DNA of 62,102 nucleotides from Burkholderiales bacterium (GTDB lineage: Bacteria; Pseudomonadota; Gammaproteobacteria; Burkholderiales; Burkholderiaceae_C). The notes below the pieces were generated by a model. That model was given only the letters and a program-made list of their open reading frames with translations, was not told the origin of the DNA and did no database searches. A program made the translations under genes and the position numbers. Shown here piece by piece: positions 41,330-52,284 of the stretch (its first letter is position 1; each line of letters begins with the position of its first letter). The DNA lies in the NCBI GenBank assembly GCA_016213265.1, contig JACRBA010000205.1, forward strand, positions 1-62,102. The letters are read 5' to 3'.

Positions 41330-42457
41330 TTACTCCGGACGGAAAGCGTAGATGCCGCCGCCGCGCGTGGCGACCAGCAGCGTGTTGTTGTCGGCGAGGA
41401 CCGGCGGCGCCGCGATGCGTGAGCCGTCGGTGGGCAGCCGCAGCACCGGCTTGCCCGTGGCCTGGTCAAGGAAGTGCAGGTGGCCTTCGAAGTCGCCGAA
41501 GACCACCGCCGAGCCCACGGCGGCCGGCGCGCTGAGCGCGCGGTTGAGCAGCAGTTCGCTGGTCCAGGCCAGTTCGCCGCTGCCGCGCCGGCGGGCGCTG
41601 ATGCGGTCGCTGCCATCCGCCGCGAAGAGCATCTGTTCGCTGCCGCCCACGGCCTCGGTGCCGCCCAGGTTCTGCACCCAGCGCAGCGTGCCGCGCTCGG
41701 CGTCGATACACCCGACCGCGCTCTGGAAGGCCCGCATGCAGAACACGCTGCCCTGGCGCACCGGCGGGCCCACCAGGTCGGCCAGCCGCTCCACCTCGTT
41801 GGTGCCTCGGGGCGTGGTGAGCGCGGTGTCCCAGCGCACGCTGCCGCGCAGCGGGTCCAGGCCGACCAGCCGCGTGCCCTGTCCCACCACGAGCGTGTCC
41901 TGGTAGGCAGCCAGCACCCCGGCCTGCGCCAGCGTCAGGGCATCCCCCGGCCGCTTGAACACCCACAGGTAGCGGCCATCGATCGCGTCGTAGGCGTGGA
42001 CCACCCGGTCCACACCGAGCACGAAGACGCGCTCGCCGGCCACCAGCGGGGGCGTGGCCACGGGCGCGTCCAGCTTCTTGCGCCAGACCACCCGGCCCGC
42101 GTCCATGAGCACGAGCTCCTGCGCGCGCGTGACCACGGCGGCAAAACGGCCATCGGTGCCCACGCCGGCCGCCAGCCGGCCACCGGCATCGCCGCGCCAG
42201 ATCTCGCGGCCGGTGGCCACGTCCAGCGCCAGCACGGTGCCGTCGTCACCCGCCACATGGACGCGGCCCTGGCGAACGGCGAGGTTCAGCGGGAAGGTCA
42301 CGCCTCCGACTCGGGCGCTCCACACCTGCCGGCCCGCGATGGGCGATTCCACCACCGGCAGCGGCGCAGGCTTGGGTCGGTCACTGGCGCAGCCGGCCAC
42401 GGCCGCCAGGCAGGCCGCCGCCAGCAGGCGCCGCGCGGTGTGCGCCACGCCCATCAT
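41330..42457 (-). CDS. bamB: Outer membrane protein assembly lipoprotein BamB
   Basis: Scaffold subunit of the BAM complex. 375 residues. The lipoprotein signal peptide [15 protein letters not shown] has a lipobox Cys at about residue 23. The rest is a PQQ-type eight-bladed beta-propeller ([47 protein letters not shown]). The ATG at 42457 overlaps the stop of the upstream yfgM-like gene (ATGA). A second ATG one codon later is equally possible. Confidence 0.95.
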   Translation of the reverse strand: MMGVAHTARRLLAAACLAAVAGCASDRPKPAPLPVVESPIAGRQVWSARVGGVTFPLNLAVRQGRVHVAGDDGTVLALDVATGREIWRGDAGGRLAAGVGTDGRFAAVVTRAQELVLMDAGRVVWRKKLDAPVATPPLVAGERVFVLGVDRVVHAYDAIDGRYLWVFKRPGDALTLAQAGVLAAYQDTLVVGQGTRLVGLDPLRGSVRWDTALTTPRGTNEVERLADLVGPPVRQGSVFCMRAFQSAVGCIDAERGTLRWVQNLGGTEAVGGSEQMLFAADGSDRISARRRGSGELAWTSELLLNRALSAPAAVGSAVVFGDFEGHLHFLDQATGKPVLRLPTDGSRIAAPPVLADNNTLLVATRGGGIYAFRPE

Positions 42458-43140
42458 TGCGCCACCCCGCTCGCCGCGGCCGCGGCTGCGGCCGCCTCGT
42501 CAGGGGCTGCCCCCAGGGCCGTCAGCTTCGCCTCGACGACCCGGCGGTAGTCGCTCGTCGCGGGCAAGCCCTGCCATGCCGTGCGGAACGCCTGCACAGC
42601 CTCGGCGGCCTTGCCCGATGCCAGCAGCACATCCCCACGGCGGTCGCTCGCGAGCGCCGCGAACTCGGGCGCCTGGATGGCGTCGAGTTGCTTGAGCGCC
42701 TCGTCGAAGGCTTTCTTGTCCAGCAACAGGCCGGCCAGCTGCAGCTGCGCCAGGGCGCGCGTCTCGTCGTCGCCCGCCTTGTCCACCACCCAGGCCAGCG
42801 TGGCCTGTGCGGCATCGGCCTGGCCCTTGTCGGCCTGCAACTGCGCGGTCACCAGGCCCGCCTGGGTCGCGTAGGAGGTGCGGCCATGGCGATCCTTCAG
42901 ATCGCCGAACACGCGGGCCGCCTGATCCGCGTTGCCGGCCTGCACCGCGCGGTCGAGCTCGTCGTACATGGCGGCCGCCTTGGCCCCTTGCTCACGCTGC
43001 CACCAGTTCCAGCCGTTGAAAGCGGCCAGCCCAGCCAGGGCCAGCGTGAGCGTCCAGGTGATCAGGTTGCCGTATTGCTTCCAGAACGCCTTCAGCTCGT
43101 CGAGCTGTTCCTGTTCCTGCAGATCGAGATTGCTTGCCAT
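42454..43140 (-). CDS. YfgM-family TPR membrane protein (ancillary SecYEG translocon subunit)
   Basis: 228 residues. The cytoplasmic start ASNLDLQEQEQLDELKAFWKQYGN leads into one transmembrane helix (LITWTLTLALAGLAAFNGWNWW) and a periplasmic TPR-like region of Ala/Gln-rich helices. This matches the YfgM/DUF2133 group, which associates with PpiD and SecYEG in E. coli. It lies between hisS and bamB, as in E. coli, and its stop overlaps the bamB start. Confidence 0.9.
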   Translation of the reverse strand: MASNLDLQEQEQLDELKAFWKQYGNLITWTLTLALAGLAAFNGWNWWQREQGAKAAAMYDELDRAVQAGNADQAARVFGDLKDRHGRTSYATQAGLVTAQLQADKGQADAAQATLAWVVDKAGDDETRALAQLQLAGLLLDKKAFDEALKQLDAIQAPEFAALASDRRGDVLLASGKAAEAVQAFRTAWQGLPATSDYRRVVEAKLTALGAAPDEAAAAAAAASGVAQ

Positions 43141-43222
43141 GGGCGAGATGGCCCGCCACGTGGATGGCGAGCCTCAGAGGTCGGGGATCCCGCAGCGAAG
43201 GCCGCGCGGGCGAAAACGGCGA

Positions 43223-44545
43223 TTATGCGTCGGGGGCGGGTCGGCGCAGCGTGGCGGCCCAGGCCGCCACATCACCAAGGGGCTGGTCGGCCTGCGTGAG
43301 GGTCGCATCACGCAGCGGCTTGACGCCCACCATGCCGCGGGCCAGCTCGTCGCCACCGAACACGAGGGCGAAGCGTGCGCCGCTGGCGTCCGCCTTCTTG
43401 AACTGCGACTTCATGCTGCCGCCACCGGCATGCATCTGCACGGCCACCCCGGCGCCACGCAGGGCTTCCATCGTGGCCAGCGCCTGGGGCAGGCCGGACG
43501 CGTCGGCCACCACTGCGTAGGCGTCGGGCGACGCGTCCGGCACCGGCAGGCCCAGCTCCTGGATCAGCAGCAGCAGCCGCTCGATGCCCAGGCCGAAACC
43601 CACCGCCGGGGTGGGCCGGCCACCGAGCTGCGCGAACAGCCCGTCATAGCGGCCACCACCGCAGACCGTGCCCTGGGAGCCGAGCTGGTCGGTCACCCAT
43701 TCGAAGACGGTGAGGTTGTAGTAATCCATGCCGCGCACCAGGCGCGTGTTCACACGGTAGGCCAGACCGGCCGCATCCAGCATGGCCCGCAGGGCGTCGA
43801 AGTGCGCCATCGACTCGGGGCCGAGGAAATCGATCAGCCTGGGCGCCGACTCCACCACCGCCTGCATGGCCGGGTTCTTGGTGTCGAGGATGCGCAGCGG
43901 GTTGCTGTGCAGCCGGCGGCGCGCGTCTTCGTCGAGCTCGGCGACATGGTCCTGGAAGTGCGCCACCAGGGCCGCCCGGTGGGCCGCGCGCTCGGCCGGC
44001 TGGCCCAGGCTGTTGATCTCCAGGCGCACGTGCTGGCCCTCGACCAGGCCCAGCTCCTTCCACAGCCGGCGCACCATGAGGATCAACTCCGCGTCCACGT
44101 CCGGGCCGGCGAAGCCCAGCGCTTCCACGTCGAGCTGGTGGAACTGCCGGTAGCGGCCCTTCTGCGGCCGCTCGTGGCGGAACATGGGCCCCATCGTCCA
44201 CAGGCGCAGGGGGCCGTTGTAGAGGGCGTTGTGCTCCACCATGGCCCGCACGATGCCAGCGGTGGCCTCCGGCCGCAGCGTGAGGTGGTCGCCGTTCATG
44301 GCGTCGTGCCAGGAGTACATCTCCTTCTCGACGATGTCGGTCACCTCGCCCAGGCCGCGCACGAACAGCGCCGTGGGCTCCACGATGGGGGTCAGCAGGT
44401 ACTGGTAGCCGTAGCGGCCGAGCACGGAACGCACCGTGGTCTCGAACCACTGCCACAACGCGGAATCGGGCAGCTTGTCCTTGCGCGGGACGCTGCCCGG
44501 CAGGATGTCGTTCATGCCCTTGATGGCTTTGAGGGTGTCACTCAT
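43223..44545 (-). CDS. hisS: Histidyl-tRNA synthetase
   Basis: Class II aminoacyl-tRNA synthetase. 440 residues. It begins [12 protein letters not shown] and shows motif 2 [18 protein letters not shown] and [27 protein letters not shown], the histidine-binding [30 protein letters not shown], motif 3 [12 protein letters not shown], and a C-terminal anticodon-binding domain. It is distinct from HisZ at 34735-35901. It lies in the ispG-hisS-yfgM-bamB-der string. Confidence 0.98.
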   Translation of the reverse strand: MSDTLKAIKGMNDILPGSVPRKDKLPDSALWQWFETTVRSVLGRYGYQYLLTPIVEPTALFVRGLGEVTDIVEKEMYSWHDAMNGDHLTLRPEATAGIVRAMVEHNALYNGPLRLWTMGPMFRHERPQKGRYRQFHQLDVEALGFAGPDVDAELILMVRRLWKELGLVEGQHVRLEINSLGQPAERAAHRAALVAHFQDHVAELDEDARRRLHSNPLRILDTKNPAMQAVVESAPRLIDFLGPESMAHFDALRAMLDAAGLAYRVNTRLVRGMDYYNLTVFEWVTDQLGSQGTVCGGGRYDGLFAQLGGRPTPAVGFGLGIERLLLLIQELGLPVPDASPDAYAVVADASGLPQALATMEALRGAGVAVQMHAGGGSMKSQFKKADASGARFALVFGGDELARGMVGVKPLRDATLTQADQPLGDVAAWAATLRRPAPDA

Positions 44546-44607
44546 GGGAAGGCAGGCGTGTCGGATGCGGCGTGCCCGGCCGCCAGGCGGCGGGCGCGAT
44601 GAAGGAT

Positions 44608-44630
44608 CGGGCTGCGCGGCGCGCAGCCCG
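44608..44630 (-). repeat. Hairpin in the ispG-hisS gap
   Basis: Perfect 10-bp arms CGGGCTGCGC and GCGCAGCCCG around a 3-nt loop. There is no T-tract. It is probably an intercistronic mRNA stability element within the operon. Confidence 0.5.
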
Positions 44631-44651
44631 GCGGGCGTGTCCGGAACGGCG

Positions 44652-45950
44652 TCAATGCGCCGCGTTGACCGTGCCGAAGCGCCGCTCGATGTACTGCTCG
44701 ACGATGGTCTGGAACTCGCGGGCGATGCCCTCGCCGCGCAGCGTCAGCGCCTTCTCGCCGTCGATGAACACGGGCGCGGCCGGGGCCTCGCCGGTGCCGG
44801 GCAGGCTGATGCCGATGTCGGCGTGCTTGCTCTCGCCAGGGCCGTTGACGATGCAGCCCATGACGGCCACCTTCATCTGCTCGACGCCCGGATAGCGGCT
44901 GCGCCAGACCGGCATCTGTGCGCGCAGGAAATCGTCGATCTGCTTGGCCAGCTCCTGGAAGGTGGTGCTGGTGGTGCGGCCGCAGCCGGGGCAGGCGGTG
45001 ACGCTGGGATTGAAGCTGCGCAGGCCGAGCGCCTGCAGGATCTCGAGCGCGACGACGACCTCCTGCGTGCGGGCCTCGCCGGGCTGCGGTGTGAGCGACA
45101 CGCGGATGGTGTCGCCGATGCCCTCCTGCAGCAGCACCGACAGCGCCGCCGCCGAGGCCACCGTGCCCTTGGTGCCCATGCCGGCTTCGGTGAGCCCCAG
45201 GTGCAGCGGGTAGTCGCAGCGCTGGCTCAGCGCGCGGTACACGGAGATCAGGTCCTGCACGCCGCTGACCTTGCAGCTGATGATGATCTGGTTGGGGTCC
45301 AGCCCCACGTCCCGCGCTGCCTCGGCCGACTGCAAGGCCGATTGAACGAGCGCCTGGTACATCACCTGCCTCGCGTCCCAGGGCTGCGCGCGGGCGGCGT
45401 TGGCGTCCATCAGCGACGCGAGCAGCTCCTGGTCCAGCGAGCCCCAGTTCACGCCAATGCGGATGGCCTTGTCGAGCCGGCAGGCAGTTTCGACCATCTG
45501 GGCGAACTGCCGGTCGCGCTTGTCGCCCTTGCCCACGTTGCCGGGGTTGATGCGGTACTTCGACAGCGCCTCGGCGCAGGCGGGGTGGTCGGCGAGCAGC
45601 CGATGGCCGTTGTAGTGGAAGTCACCGACCAGCGGCACATCGATGCCCATGCGGTCGAGCTGGTCGCGGATGTGCGGCACCGCAGCCGCGGCCTCGGGCG
45701 TGTTGACGGTGATGCGCACCATCTCGGAGCCGGCAATGGCCAGTTCCTTCACCTGGATCGCGGTCTCGATGACATCCACCGTGTCGGTGTTGGTCATGGA
45801 CTGCACCCGCACGGGGGCGTCACCGCCCACGGTCACCACCCGGCTGCCCCAGGTGACGCGCGCCTGGCGCGTGCGGCGCGCGGCCGGCGCGGCCGCGATG
45901 ATGGGCTGCTCGTCCGACGCGGAGGAGCACGGCAGAGGCAGGTCGCTCAT
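44652..45950 (-). CDS. ispG: 4-hydroxy-3-methylbut-2-en-1-yl diphosphate synthase
   Basis: Fe-S enzyme of the MEP pathway, acting six steps after Dxr-type chemistry to make HMBPP. 432 residues. It shows [22 protein letters not shown] and, in the C-terminal part, the cluster ligands [18 protein letters not shown] (CxxC) and [27 protein letters not shown]. The start follows the rodZ stop by 7 nt. The length is that of the proteobacterial form with a central insert. Confidence 0.98.
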   Translation of the reverse strand: MSDLPLPCSSASDEQPIIAAAPAARRTRQARVTWGSRVVTVGGDAPVRVQSMTNTDTVDVIETAIQVKELAIAGSEMVRITVNTPEAAAAVPHIRDQLDRMGIDVPLVGDFHYNGHRLLADHPACAEALSKYRINPGNVGKGDKRDRQFAQMVETACRLDKAIRIGVNWGSLDQELLASLMDANAARAQPWDARQVMYQALVQSALQSAEAARDVGLDPNQIIISCKVSGVQDLISVYRALSQRCDYPLHLGLTEAGMGTKGTVASAAALSVLLQEGIGDTIRVSLTPQPGEARTQEVVVALEILQALGLRSFNPSVTACPGCGRTTSTTFQELAKQIDDFLRAQMPVWRSRYPGVEQMKVAVMGCIVNGPGESKHADIGISLPGTGEAPAAPVFIDGEKALTLRGEGIAREFQTIVEQYIERRFGTVNAAH

Positions 45951-45957
45951 GCAGCAG

Positions 45958-46878
45958 TCATTTCAGTTCAAGGCGGACGACGTTGTCGCCGTTGTCGTCC
46001 ACGAGGGCCACGGGTTGGCCGCGGAAGGTCATTTCGGTGCCGGCCGCATTGCCGATCTTCACACGCAACGGCAAGACCCCGTCCAGGCCCACGGATTCGC
46101 CCGCAGCCAGGGTGCGGCCGAACACCGACTGGCCCTTGCCGTCCACCACCTCGACCCAGGACGCCTGCCGTGCACGCAACTGCAGCGGCCCATGGCCCGT
46201 GGGCGCGGAGGACGGCGCGGCGGGCACGCTGGCGGCCGGCGCGGCGACACGGGCCACGGCCGACGCGGCTGCCGGTACCGGCAGTCCGGCCGTCGGCGAG
46301 CTGGGCGACGCAGGCGCCTCGATCGCTGACGAAGCCGTCGGCAGCGGGGCGGGCAAGGCGGACGACGCGGCCGGGGACGCCGCCAGCGGGGCGGGCAGCG
46401 AGATCGGCTCCACCACGGTGGCGTCGGGGCCGCGCTCCGTGGCCGCCGGTGTGCGACCACCCGGCCAAGGCTGCCAACCCGCCGGCCACAACAGGAAGGC
46501 CAGGGCACCCAGCAGCAGCAGCAGGACCAGGCCGACCAGGGGGCTGGCCCAGCGGCTGACCTCGGCGCTGTCATGCGCGATGTGGCGCTCGCGAAACGGC
46601 GTGTTCAGCCCACGTTCGAGCTGGCTCAAGGTGCCCGAGTCCTGCTCCGGCAGGCGCTCCAGCACCGGCGCCGGGTCCACCTTCAGGGCACGGCAGGCGG
46701 CCTGCGCCAAGGCGCGGACGAACGTGGCGCCCTGCAGTTCGTCGTAGCGGTCGGCCTCCAGCGCCTCCAGCTTGCGCGGAGGCACCTTCAGCATGGTGGC
46801 CAGGGCGGCCACATGCAGGCCCTGCTTCTCGCGCGCTGCCCGCAGCAGCGCGCCCGCCGTGGCGGCAGACTCGGTCAT
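45958..46878 (-). CDS. RodZ-like helix-turn-helix membrane protein (DUF4115)
   Basis: 306 residues. A cytoplasmic helix-turn-helix of the RodZ/XRE type ([38 protein letters not shown]) contacts MreB in homologues. One transmembrane helix follows ([22 protein letters not shown]), then an Ala/Pro/Ser-rich periplasmic linker and a C-terminal DUF4115 beta domain ([25 protein letters not shown]). It lies between pilW and ispG, as RodZ does in many Proteobacteria. The start overlaps the pilW stop (ATGA). Confidence 0.88.
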   Translation of the reverse strand: MTESAATAGALLRAAREKQGLHVAALATMLKVPPRKLEALEADRYDELQGATFVRALAQAACRALKVDPAPVLERLPEQDSGTLSQLERGLNTPFRERHIAHDSAEVSRWASPLVGLVLLLLLGALAFLLWPAGWQPWPGGRTPAATERGPDATVVEPISLPAPLAASPAASSALPAPLPTASSAIEAPASPSSPTAGLPVPAAASAVARVAAPAASVPAAPSSAPTGHGPLQLRARQASWVEVVDGKGQSVFGRTLAAGESVGLDGVLPLRVKIGNAAGTEMTFRGQPVALVDDNGDNVVRLELK

Positions 46879-47693
46879 TCGAACTGGCCCTTCTCGTACA
46901 GGGTGGCTTCGGGCGACTGGGGAAAGCGATTGAGCAGCTGGTTGCCCAGCGCGCGCACCTGGGCGGTCTCGCCCAGCTTGTGTTCGATGCGGGCGGCCAG
47001 CCAGAGCGTCTGGGCGCTGATGTACTGGTCGTTGTTGTTCACCCGCCGGATGTAGAAGCGAGCGCGCTCGGGTTCACCCCGGCGCAGCAGCACCTCGGCG
47101 AGGTTGACGGCCGTCGCGGGGTTGGCGGGGTCGAGCTCGTAGGAGCGCTGCAGGCTGCGCTCAGCCTCGGCCCACTGGTTGTTGCGCGCCTGGCAGACGC
47201 CCATGGCCAGCAGCGTGCGGGTCAGGTCACGGTAGTTGGGCACGGCCAGCGCGGCGTTGAACTGCGCCTCGGCCTCAGGAAAGCGCCGTTGCTGGCACAG
47301 GTACCAGCCGTAGTTGTGCATGGTGTCGGCGTCGCGCGGGCTGAGCTGCAACGCCCGTCGGAAGCTCTCCTCCGCCAGGGCGTGTTCGCCCATGCGGGCG
47401 TAGATGAGCCCCCGCAGGTTATGGGCCTCGGTCAGGTCGGGTTTGGCCTGCAGTGCCAGCTTCACCTCGTCCAGCGCGGTGCTGTTCTGGCCGCGCCCGA
47501 AGTAGGCGGAGGCCAGTTCCATGCGCACCCGGGCCCGGCGGTCGGCATCGGTCTGGTCGGATTCGGTGCGCAGGTCCTGCGTGGGCGCTGCGGCGGGTGC
47601 CACGCAACCTGGCAGCACGGTGGTCGCCACGACCAGGGCGGCCGCGCCGCACCAGGCGCGCAGTGAGGCGGAATGCTTGGGTGTCAACGCCAT
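46875..47693 (-). CDS. pilW: Type IV pilus biogenesis/stability lipoprotein PilW (PilF)
   Basis: Pilotin that localises the PilQ secretin to the outer membrane. 272 residues. The lipoprotein signal ends LVVATTVLPGC. Six TPR-like repeats follow (for example LTEAHNLRGLIYARMGEHALAEESFRRALQLSP and AATAVNLAEVLLRRGEPERARFYIRRV). The start MALTPKHSASLRAW is chosen for the signal peptide; an upstream frame to 47780 overlaps rlmN. Position downstream of rlmN and upstream of rodZ is conserved. Confidence 0.93.
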   Translation of the reverse strand: MALTPKHSASLRAWCGAAALVVATTVLPGCVAPAAAPTQDLRTESDQTDADRRARVRMELASAYFGRGQNSTALDEVKLALQAKPDLTEAHNLRGLIYARMGEHALAEESFRRALQLSPRDADTMHNYGWYLCQQRRFPEAEAQFNAALAVPNYRDLTRTLLAMGVCQARNNQWAEAERSLQRSYELDPANPATAVNLAEVLLRRGEPERARFYIRRVNNNDQYISAQTLWLAARIEHKLGETAQVRALGNQLLNRFPQSPEATLYEKGQFE

Positions 47694-47733
47694 CTCTCCT
47701 TCAACCAGCCAGACCAGCCGATGGCCCGCATTG

Positions 47734-48894
47734 TCAACGCGAGCGCGGCCCCGGCGGCACGGGCGTCGCCGGCACGACACGCACGGGCAGCCTTTTCAGG
47801 CGTTCGTTCACACGCGTGCGGTCCTGCACCTCGCCGGCGAGCTGGCCACACGCCGCGTCAATGTCATCGCCCCGCGTCTTGCGCACCGTGGTGACCACCC
47901 CGCCGTCCTGCAGCACCTTGGCGAATGCCAGCACCCGCTCGCGCGGCGAGCGCAGCAGGCCGGACGCCGGGAACGGGTTGAACGGGATGAGGTTGAGCTT
48001 GCAGGGCACGCGAGGAATGCCCGGCACCCTGCCCTGCACCAGATCGAGCAGTTCCCGCGCCTGAGCCGGGCTGTCGTTCACCCCATCGAGCATGCAGTAC
48101 TCGAAGGTGATGAAGTCACGCGGCGCACGGTCGAGGTAACGCTGGCAGGCGGCCATCAGCTCGGCCAGCGGGTACTTGCGGTTCAGCGGCACCAGCTCGT
48201 CGCGCAGGCAGTCGGTGGGCGCATGCAGCGACACCGCCAGCGCCACGGGGCAGTCCTCGCGCAGGCGGTCCATCATGGGCACGACGCCCGAGGTGGATAC
48301 CGTGACGCGCCGGCGCGACAGGCCGTAGCCGTGGTCGTCGAGCATCACGCGCAGGGCAGGCACCAGCGCGCCGTAGTTCTGCAGCGGCTCGCCCATGCCC
48401 ATCATCACCACGTTGGTGATGGCGCGTCCGCCCGGGGCCAGGCCCAGGCGCTGGCGCAGGTGGTGTTCGGCATGCCAGAGCTGGGCCAGGATCTCGCCGG
48501 TGGACAGATTGCGCGAGAAGCCCTGGTGGCCGGTGGAGCAGAAGCGGCAGCCCACGGCGCAGCCGGCCTGCGATGACACGCACAGAGTGCCGCGGTCGTC
48601 CTCGGGGATGAACACCGCCTCGACCGCGTCGCCGTTGCCGACGTCGAACAGCCACTTCACGGTGCCGTCGACCGAGGCCTGCTCGGTGATGACGGACAGT
48701 GGGCGGATCTCCGCCGTGCCGGCCAGCTTGTCGCGCAGCGACTTGGCCAGGTCGGTCATGGCGCCGAAGTCGCCGGCGCCCTTCTGGTGGATCCAGCGAA
48801 AGAGCTGGGTGGCGCGGAAGCGCTTCTCCCCCAGCCCTTCGCAATGGGCGGCCAGGCCGTCCAGGTCGAAGTCGAGCAGATTCACCAATGCCAT
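47734..48894 (-). CDS. rlmN: 23S rRNA / tRNA adenine-C2 methyltransferase RlmN
   Basis: Radical SAM enzyme methylating A2503 of 23S rRNA and A37 of some tRNAs. 386 residues. The cluster motif [19 protein letters not shown] is preceded by [20 protein letters not shown] and [15 protein letters not shown] are typical. A C-terminal Cys in [12 protein letters not shown] matches the methyl-carrying/thiyl Cys. It follows ndk by 32 nt. Confidence 0.98.
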   Translation of the reverse strand: MALVNLLDFDLDGLAAHCEGLGEKRFRATQLFRWIHQKGAGDFGAMTDLAKSLRDKLAGTAEIRPLSVITEQASVDGTVKWLFDVGNGDAVEAVFIPEDDRGTLCVSSQAGCAVGCRFCSTGHQGFSRNLSTGEILAQLWHAEHHLRQRLGLAPGGRAITNVVMMGMGEPLQNYGALVPALRVMLDDHGYGLSRRRVTVSTSGVVPMMDRLREDCPVALAVSLHAPTDCLRDELVPLNRKYPLAELMAACQRYLDRAPRDFITFEYCMLDGVNDSPAQARELLDLVQGRVPGIPRVPCKLNLIPFNPFPASGLLRSPRERVLAFAKVLQDGGVVTTVRKTRGDDIDAACGQLAGEVQDRTRVNERLKRLPVRVVPATPVPPGPRSR

Positions 48895-48926
48895 GACACG
48901 ACCTCGCCTGCCGCCCGAAGGCAGTC

Positions 48927-49352
48927 TCAGCGCGAGTGGATCTGCATGCCGGGGAAGAAGAACGCCACTTCCACGGCGGCGGTCTCGGCGGCGTCAGAGC
49001 CGTGCACGGCGTTGGCGTCGATCGAGTCGGCGAAATCGGCACGGATGGTGCCCTTGTCGGCCTTCTTCGGGTCGGTGGCGCCCATCAGCTCACGGTTCTT
49101 GGCGATGGCGTTCTCACCCTCGAGCACCTGCACCATGACGGGGCCGGAGATCATGAAGGACACCAGGTCGTTGAAGAACGGGCGGGCCTTGTGCACGGCG
49201 TAGAAGGCCTCGGCGTCCGCACGCGACAGCTGCATCATGCGGGCGGCGATGACCTTCAGGCCGGCGCCTTCGAAGCGCGAGTAGATCTGGCCGATCACGT
49301 TCTTGGCGACCGCGTCGGGCTTGATGATCGAGAGGGTACGTTCGATGGCCAT
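48927..49352 (-). CDS. ndk: Nucleoside diphosphate kinase
   Basis: Balances (d)NTP pools by phosphate transfer through a phospho-His. 141 residues. It shows [25 protein letters not shown], the conserved [33 protein letters not shown] and the active-site NAVHGSDA. It heads the rlmN-pilW-rodZ-ispG-hisS string with a good ribosome-binding site (GGAG). Confidence 0.98.
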   Translation of the reverse strand: MAIERTLSIIKPDAVAKNVIGQIYSRFEGAGLKVIAARMMQLSRADAEAFYAVHKARPFFNDLVSFMISGPVMVQVLEGENAIAKNRELMGATDPKKADKGTIRADFADSIDANAVHGSDAAETAAVEVAFFFPGMQIHSR

Positions 49353-49389
49353 GGTGTTCTCCAGAATGCCGATGGAAGCAAAGCCTTGA

Positions 49390-49395
49390 ATTCTA
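49390..49395 (-). promoter_or_regulatory. Possible -10 element of ndk
   Basis: Minus strand TAGAAT (5/6 to TATAAT) lies 38 nt upstream of the ndk ATG in the 92-nt gap after rluB. No convincing -35 hexamer is visible. Confidence 0.35.
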
Positions 49396-49444
49396 TCGTG
49401 GCAGCGAGGTGCACGGCCCGGCCATGGGCCGGCTCCCCGGGGCG

Positions 49445-51514
49445 TCAGCGCCGGCCGCGGCGTCCGCCGCCGCCGCCCTTGCCATGCACCTTGCGCACGA
49501 AGGCGTCGGCGCCGATGTAGCCGACCGACGTCTGCATGGGATCGGGCTCGCGCTGCGCGCCCCCGCCCCCGCCCTTGCCGCCCTTGCCCGGCTTGCCGCC
49601 GAAGCCGCGCTGCGGCTGGACGAAGCGCTTGTCGTAGGTCTGCTGCAGCGGGTTGGGAATCGGCCCGTTCTCGTAGTCTTCATCACGGCGCGGCTGCCGC
49701 TGGGCCTGCACGGCGCGCCGGTCGTAGGTCTGCATCAGCGGGTTGGGGATGCGCGTCGGGTCGCCCGGCTCGCGCAGCTCGCCAGGCAGACGGTCGCCCG
49801 CGTCGCGCTCGCGGTCGCGCTCCCGCGGGGGGCGATCGCGCTCGGGCCGGTCGCGGCGTGCCTTGTCAGGGCCGGCCTTGCGGGCCTGCGACGGCTGCCC
49901 CGGGCGGTTCTGGCGGTCCTGGCGATCACGGTCCTGGCGATCCTGCCGCTCGGGGCGACCACCCTCCTGCGCACCACCGCCACGCTTGGTCTGGCCGCCT
50001 CGGTCCTGCCGGCCGCCGTCTCGGCGGGGCTCACCACCGCGCGGGCCGTCGGTCATCTGCCGCAGAGCACGCACGTCCGCTTCGCCCAGGTCCACCCAGA
50101 CGCCCCGCTTGAGCCCGCGCGGCAGCACCACGCAGCCATAGCGGATGCGGATCAGCCGGCTCACGGCCAGGCCGACCGTCTCGAAGAGCTTGCGCACCTC
50201 GCGGTTGCGCCCTTCGGTGATGACCACACGGTACCAGTGGTTCACGCCCTCGCCGCCGCCATCCTCGATGGACTTGAACGCGGCCGGCTGGCCCTCGATC
50301 TCCACCCCGGCGAGCAGGCGCTCGCGGGCATCCTTCTCGAGCGTGCCGAGCACGCGCACCGCGTACTCGCGCTCCACCCCGAAACGCGGGTGCATCAGCT
50401 TGTTGGCCAGGTCACCGGAGTTGGTGAACAGCAGCAGGCCTTCGGTGTTGATGTCCAGACGGCCCACCGACTGCCACTTGCCCTGGGGCAGGCGCGGGAG
50501 CTTGCGGAACACCGTCGGGCGCTGCTGGGGGTCGTCATGCGTGACGACCTCGCCCACGGGCTTGTGGTATGCGATCACCCGGGCAGGCGGCGGCGCGATG
50601 CGGATGCGCACGGGCTTGCCGTCGAGCGTGACGCGGTCGCCGAACGACACGCGCATGCCCGTGTGGGCCACCTCGCCATTGACCTGCACACGGCCATCGA
50701 TGATGGCCTGCTCCATGTCACGACGCGAGCCGATGCCCGACTGGGCCAGCACCTTGTGCAGCTTGGGCGCATCGGCGTCGGGCAGCAGGACCCGCTTGTC
50801 CACGCCCTCACCGCCCTCGGTCGCCGTGTCATCGGTGGGCGCCGCGGCAAGGTCTTCCCCGGCGTCGGCGGTGTCACCGGAGGGCCCCACGTCCTCTGCC
50901 GCCGCCGGCGCTTCGGCACCGTCGAACTCGCCGGCCAGCACCGCGGCGAAGGCGTCGGCGGCATCGGGCACGGCGACCCCTGCGGCCCCCATGGGCGAGG
51001 CAGCGTCTGCGCCGGCTGGCGCGTCCGGCGAGGCGCCTTCGCGCTCGCCCTTGCCACGGCGCCGGCGCCGACGGTTGCGGCCGCGTCGGCCCTCCCCGTC
51101 CTCCTCGTCTCCCGCGTCTCCCGCGTCGCCCGCGTCACCGCCGTCGGTGCCTGCCGGCTGCAACTCGGCCTGCGCCTCGGCCTGCGTCGGCACGCGGTCG
51201 ATGGGCTCCTGGGCCTGCGCCTGCGCGCCACCGTCGTCGGCCGGCCCGACCGCATCCGCGCCGCCCGCGTCGGCGGGCACCTCCGCGGCCTTGCGCGCAC
51301 GCGACCGGGGCGTCTTGCGCGCCGGTGCGGGCGGCTCATCCGCGTCGATGGGCGCCTCGCTGGCGGGCCCACCGACGGCGTCGCCCGCCTCAGCCGCCTC
51401 GGCCTTGCGCGCCCGGGGTCGGCGCCGCGGCGACGCGGCCGCACCGGTGTCGGCGCCCTCGGGCGCCGGGGCCGCGTCGGACGGCGGCAGGTCGGGCTGG
51501 GAATCGTGGTTCAT
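49445..51514 (-). CDS. rluB: 23S rRNA pseudouridine-2605 synthase RluB with long low-complexity extensions
   Basis: 689 residues, more than twice the E. coli length. The core at about 250-500 has an S4 domain ([30 protein letters not shown]) and the catalytic [19 protein letters not shown] with the active-site Asp. The N-terminal 240 residues are Ala/Asp/Glu-rich with a basic patch ([17 protein letters not shown]). The C-terminal tail is Arg/Gly/Asp/Gln-rich and carries two copies of IPNPLxQTYDxRxVQxQR, then [18 protein letters not shown]. Extended RluB proteins occur in Burkholderiales. The ATG overlaps the scpB stop (ATGA). Confidence 0.92.
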   Translation of the reverse strand: MNHDSQPDLPPSDAAPAPEGADTGAAASPRRRPRARKAEAAEAGDAVGGPASEAPIDADEPPAPARKTPRSRARKAAEVPADAGGADAVGPADDGGAQAQAQEPIDRVPTQAEAQAELQPAGTDGGDAGDAGDAGDEEDGEGRRGRNRRRRRRGKGEREGASPDAPAGADAASPMGAAGVAVPDAADAFAAVLAGEFDGAEAPAAAEDVGPSGDTADAGEDLAAAPTDDTATEGGEGVDKRVLLPDADAPKLHKVLAQSGIGSRRDMEQAIIDGRVQVNGEVAHTGMRVSFGDRVTLDGKPVRIRIAPPPARVIAYHKPVGEVVTHDDPQQRPTVFRKLPRLPQGKWQSVGRLDINTEGLLLFTNSGDLANKLMHPRFGVEREYAVRVLGTLEKDARERLLAGVEIEGQPAAFKSIEDGGGEGVNHWYRVVITEGRNREVRKLFETVGLAVSRLIRIRYGCVVLPRGLKRGVWVDLGEADVRALRQMTDGPRGGEPRRDGGRQDRGGQTKRGGGAQEGGRPERQDRQDRDRQDRQNRPGQPSQARKAGPDKARRDRPERDRPPRERDRERDAGDRLPGELREPGDPTRIPNPLMQTYDRRAVQAQRQPRRDEDYENGPIPNPLQQTYDKRFVQPQRGFGGKPGKGGKGGGGGAQREPDPMQTSVGYIGADAFVRKVHGKGGGGGRRGRR

Positions 51515-52284
51515 GCTGATGGGGAGCTCGGAAGGGAGGGGGTGTCAGGAAGGGCCTGGGCGTCGGCATCGGCCGGCGTGCTGGCATCAGGCGCCGCATT
51601 GGCTTCAGGCGCCGTGTCGGCGCCAGGCGCGGGCGTCGGCGCATCGAGCGCAGGCGCATCAGGTTCAGGCTCGGGGGCGGCGTCGCCCTCGGCGTGCTCC
51701 AGGGGCAGTTGCGCCTGGTCGACCAGCAACGCGGACTGCGCCTCGCCCAGCGCCGCGAGCGCCTGGGCACCTGCCGGGCTGTCGAGCAGCGGCAGCTTGT
51801 CCAGGCTGTCGAGGCCCAGGTCATCGAGAAACTGGCGCGTGGTGGCATACAGCGCCGGGCGGCCCGGGGCATCGCGGTGGCCGATGGCCTCGATCCAGCC
51901 CCGGTCCTCGAGCTGCTTCATGATCTGGCTGGACACCACGACGCCGCGGATGTCTTCGATGTCACCGCGGGTGACCGGCTGGCGGTACGCGATGATGGCG
52001 AGGGTCTCGAGCACGGCGCGCGAGTAGCGAGGCGGCTTCTCGGGGTTCAACCGGTCGAGAAACTCGCGCATCTCCGGCCGGCTCTGGAAACGCCAGCCAC
52101 TGACCAGCGACACGAGCTCGACGCCTCGGCCGGCCCACTCGCGCGCCAGCTCGTCGAGCATGGACCGCAGCGTGTCGTTACCCACCTGCTCGGCAAAGAG
52201 CGCCCGCATGTCGCGCAGCGGCATGGGCTGGTTGGCGCAGATGAGCGCCGTCTCAAGCACGCGCTTGGCGTCCTGTGTGTTCAT
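51511..52284 (-). CDS. scpB: Segregation and condensation protein B
   Basis: Kleisin-associated winged-helix subunit of the SMC-ScpAB condensin. 257 residues. It starts [29 protein letters not shown] and contains [49 protein letters not shown], the ScpB signature. It ends in an Ala/Pro/Asp tail. scpB is translationally coupled to rluB. scpA and smc are not in the window. Confidence 0.96.
   Translation of the reverse strand: MNTQDAKRVLETALICANQPMPLRDMRALFAEQVGNDTLRSMLDELAREWAGRGVELVSLVSGWRFQSRPEMREFLDRLNPEKPPRYSRAVLETLAIIAYRQPVTRGDIEDIRGVVVSSQIMKQLEDRGWIEAIGHRDAPGRPALYATTRQFLDDLGLDSLDKLPLLDSPAGAQALAALGEAQSALLVDQAQLPLEHAEGDAAPEPEPDAPALDAPTPAPGADTAPEANAAPDASTPADADAQALPDTPSLPSSPSA

Noticed and set aside
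49409..52027. 872-codon open frame on the plus strand opposite rluB and scpB
   Set aside because: It is antisense to two genes with clear catalytic and structural motifs, and it shows only GC-biased composition.
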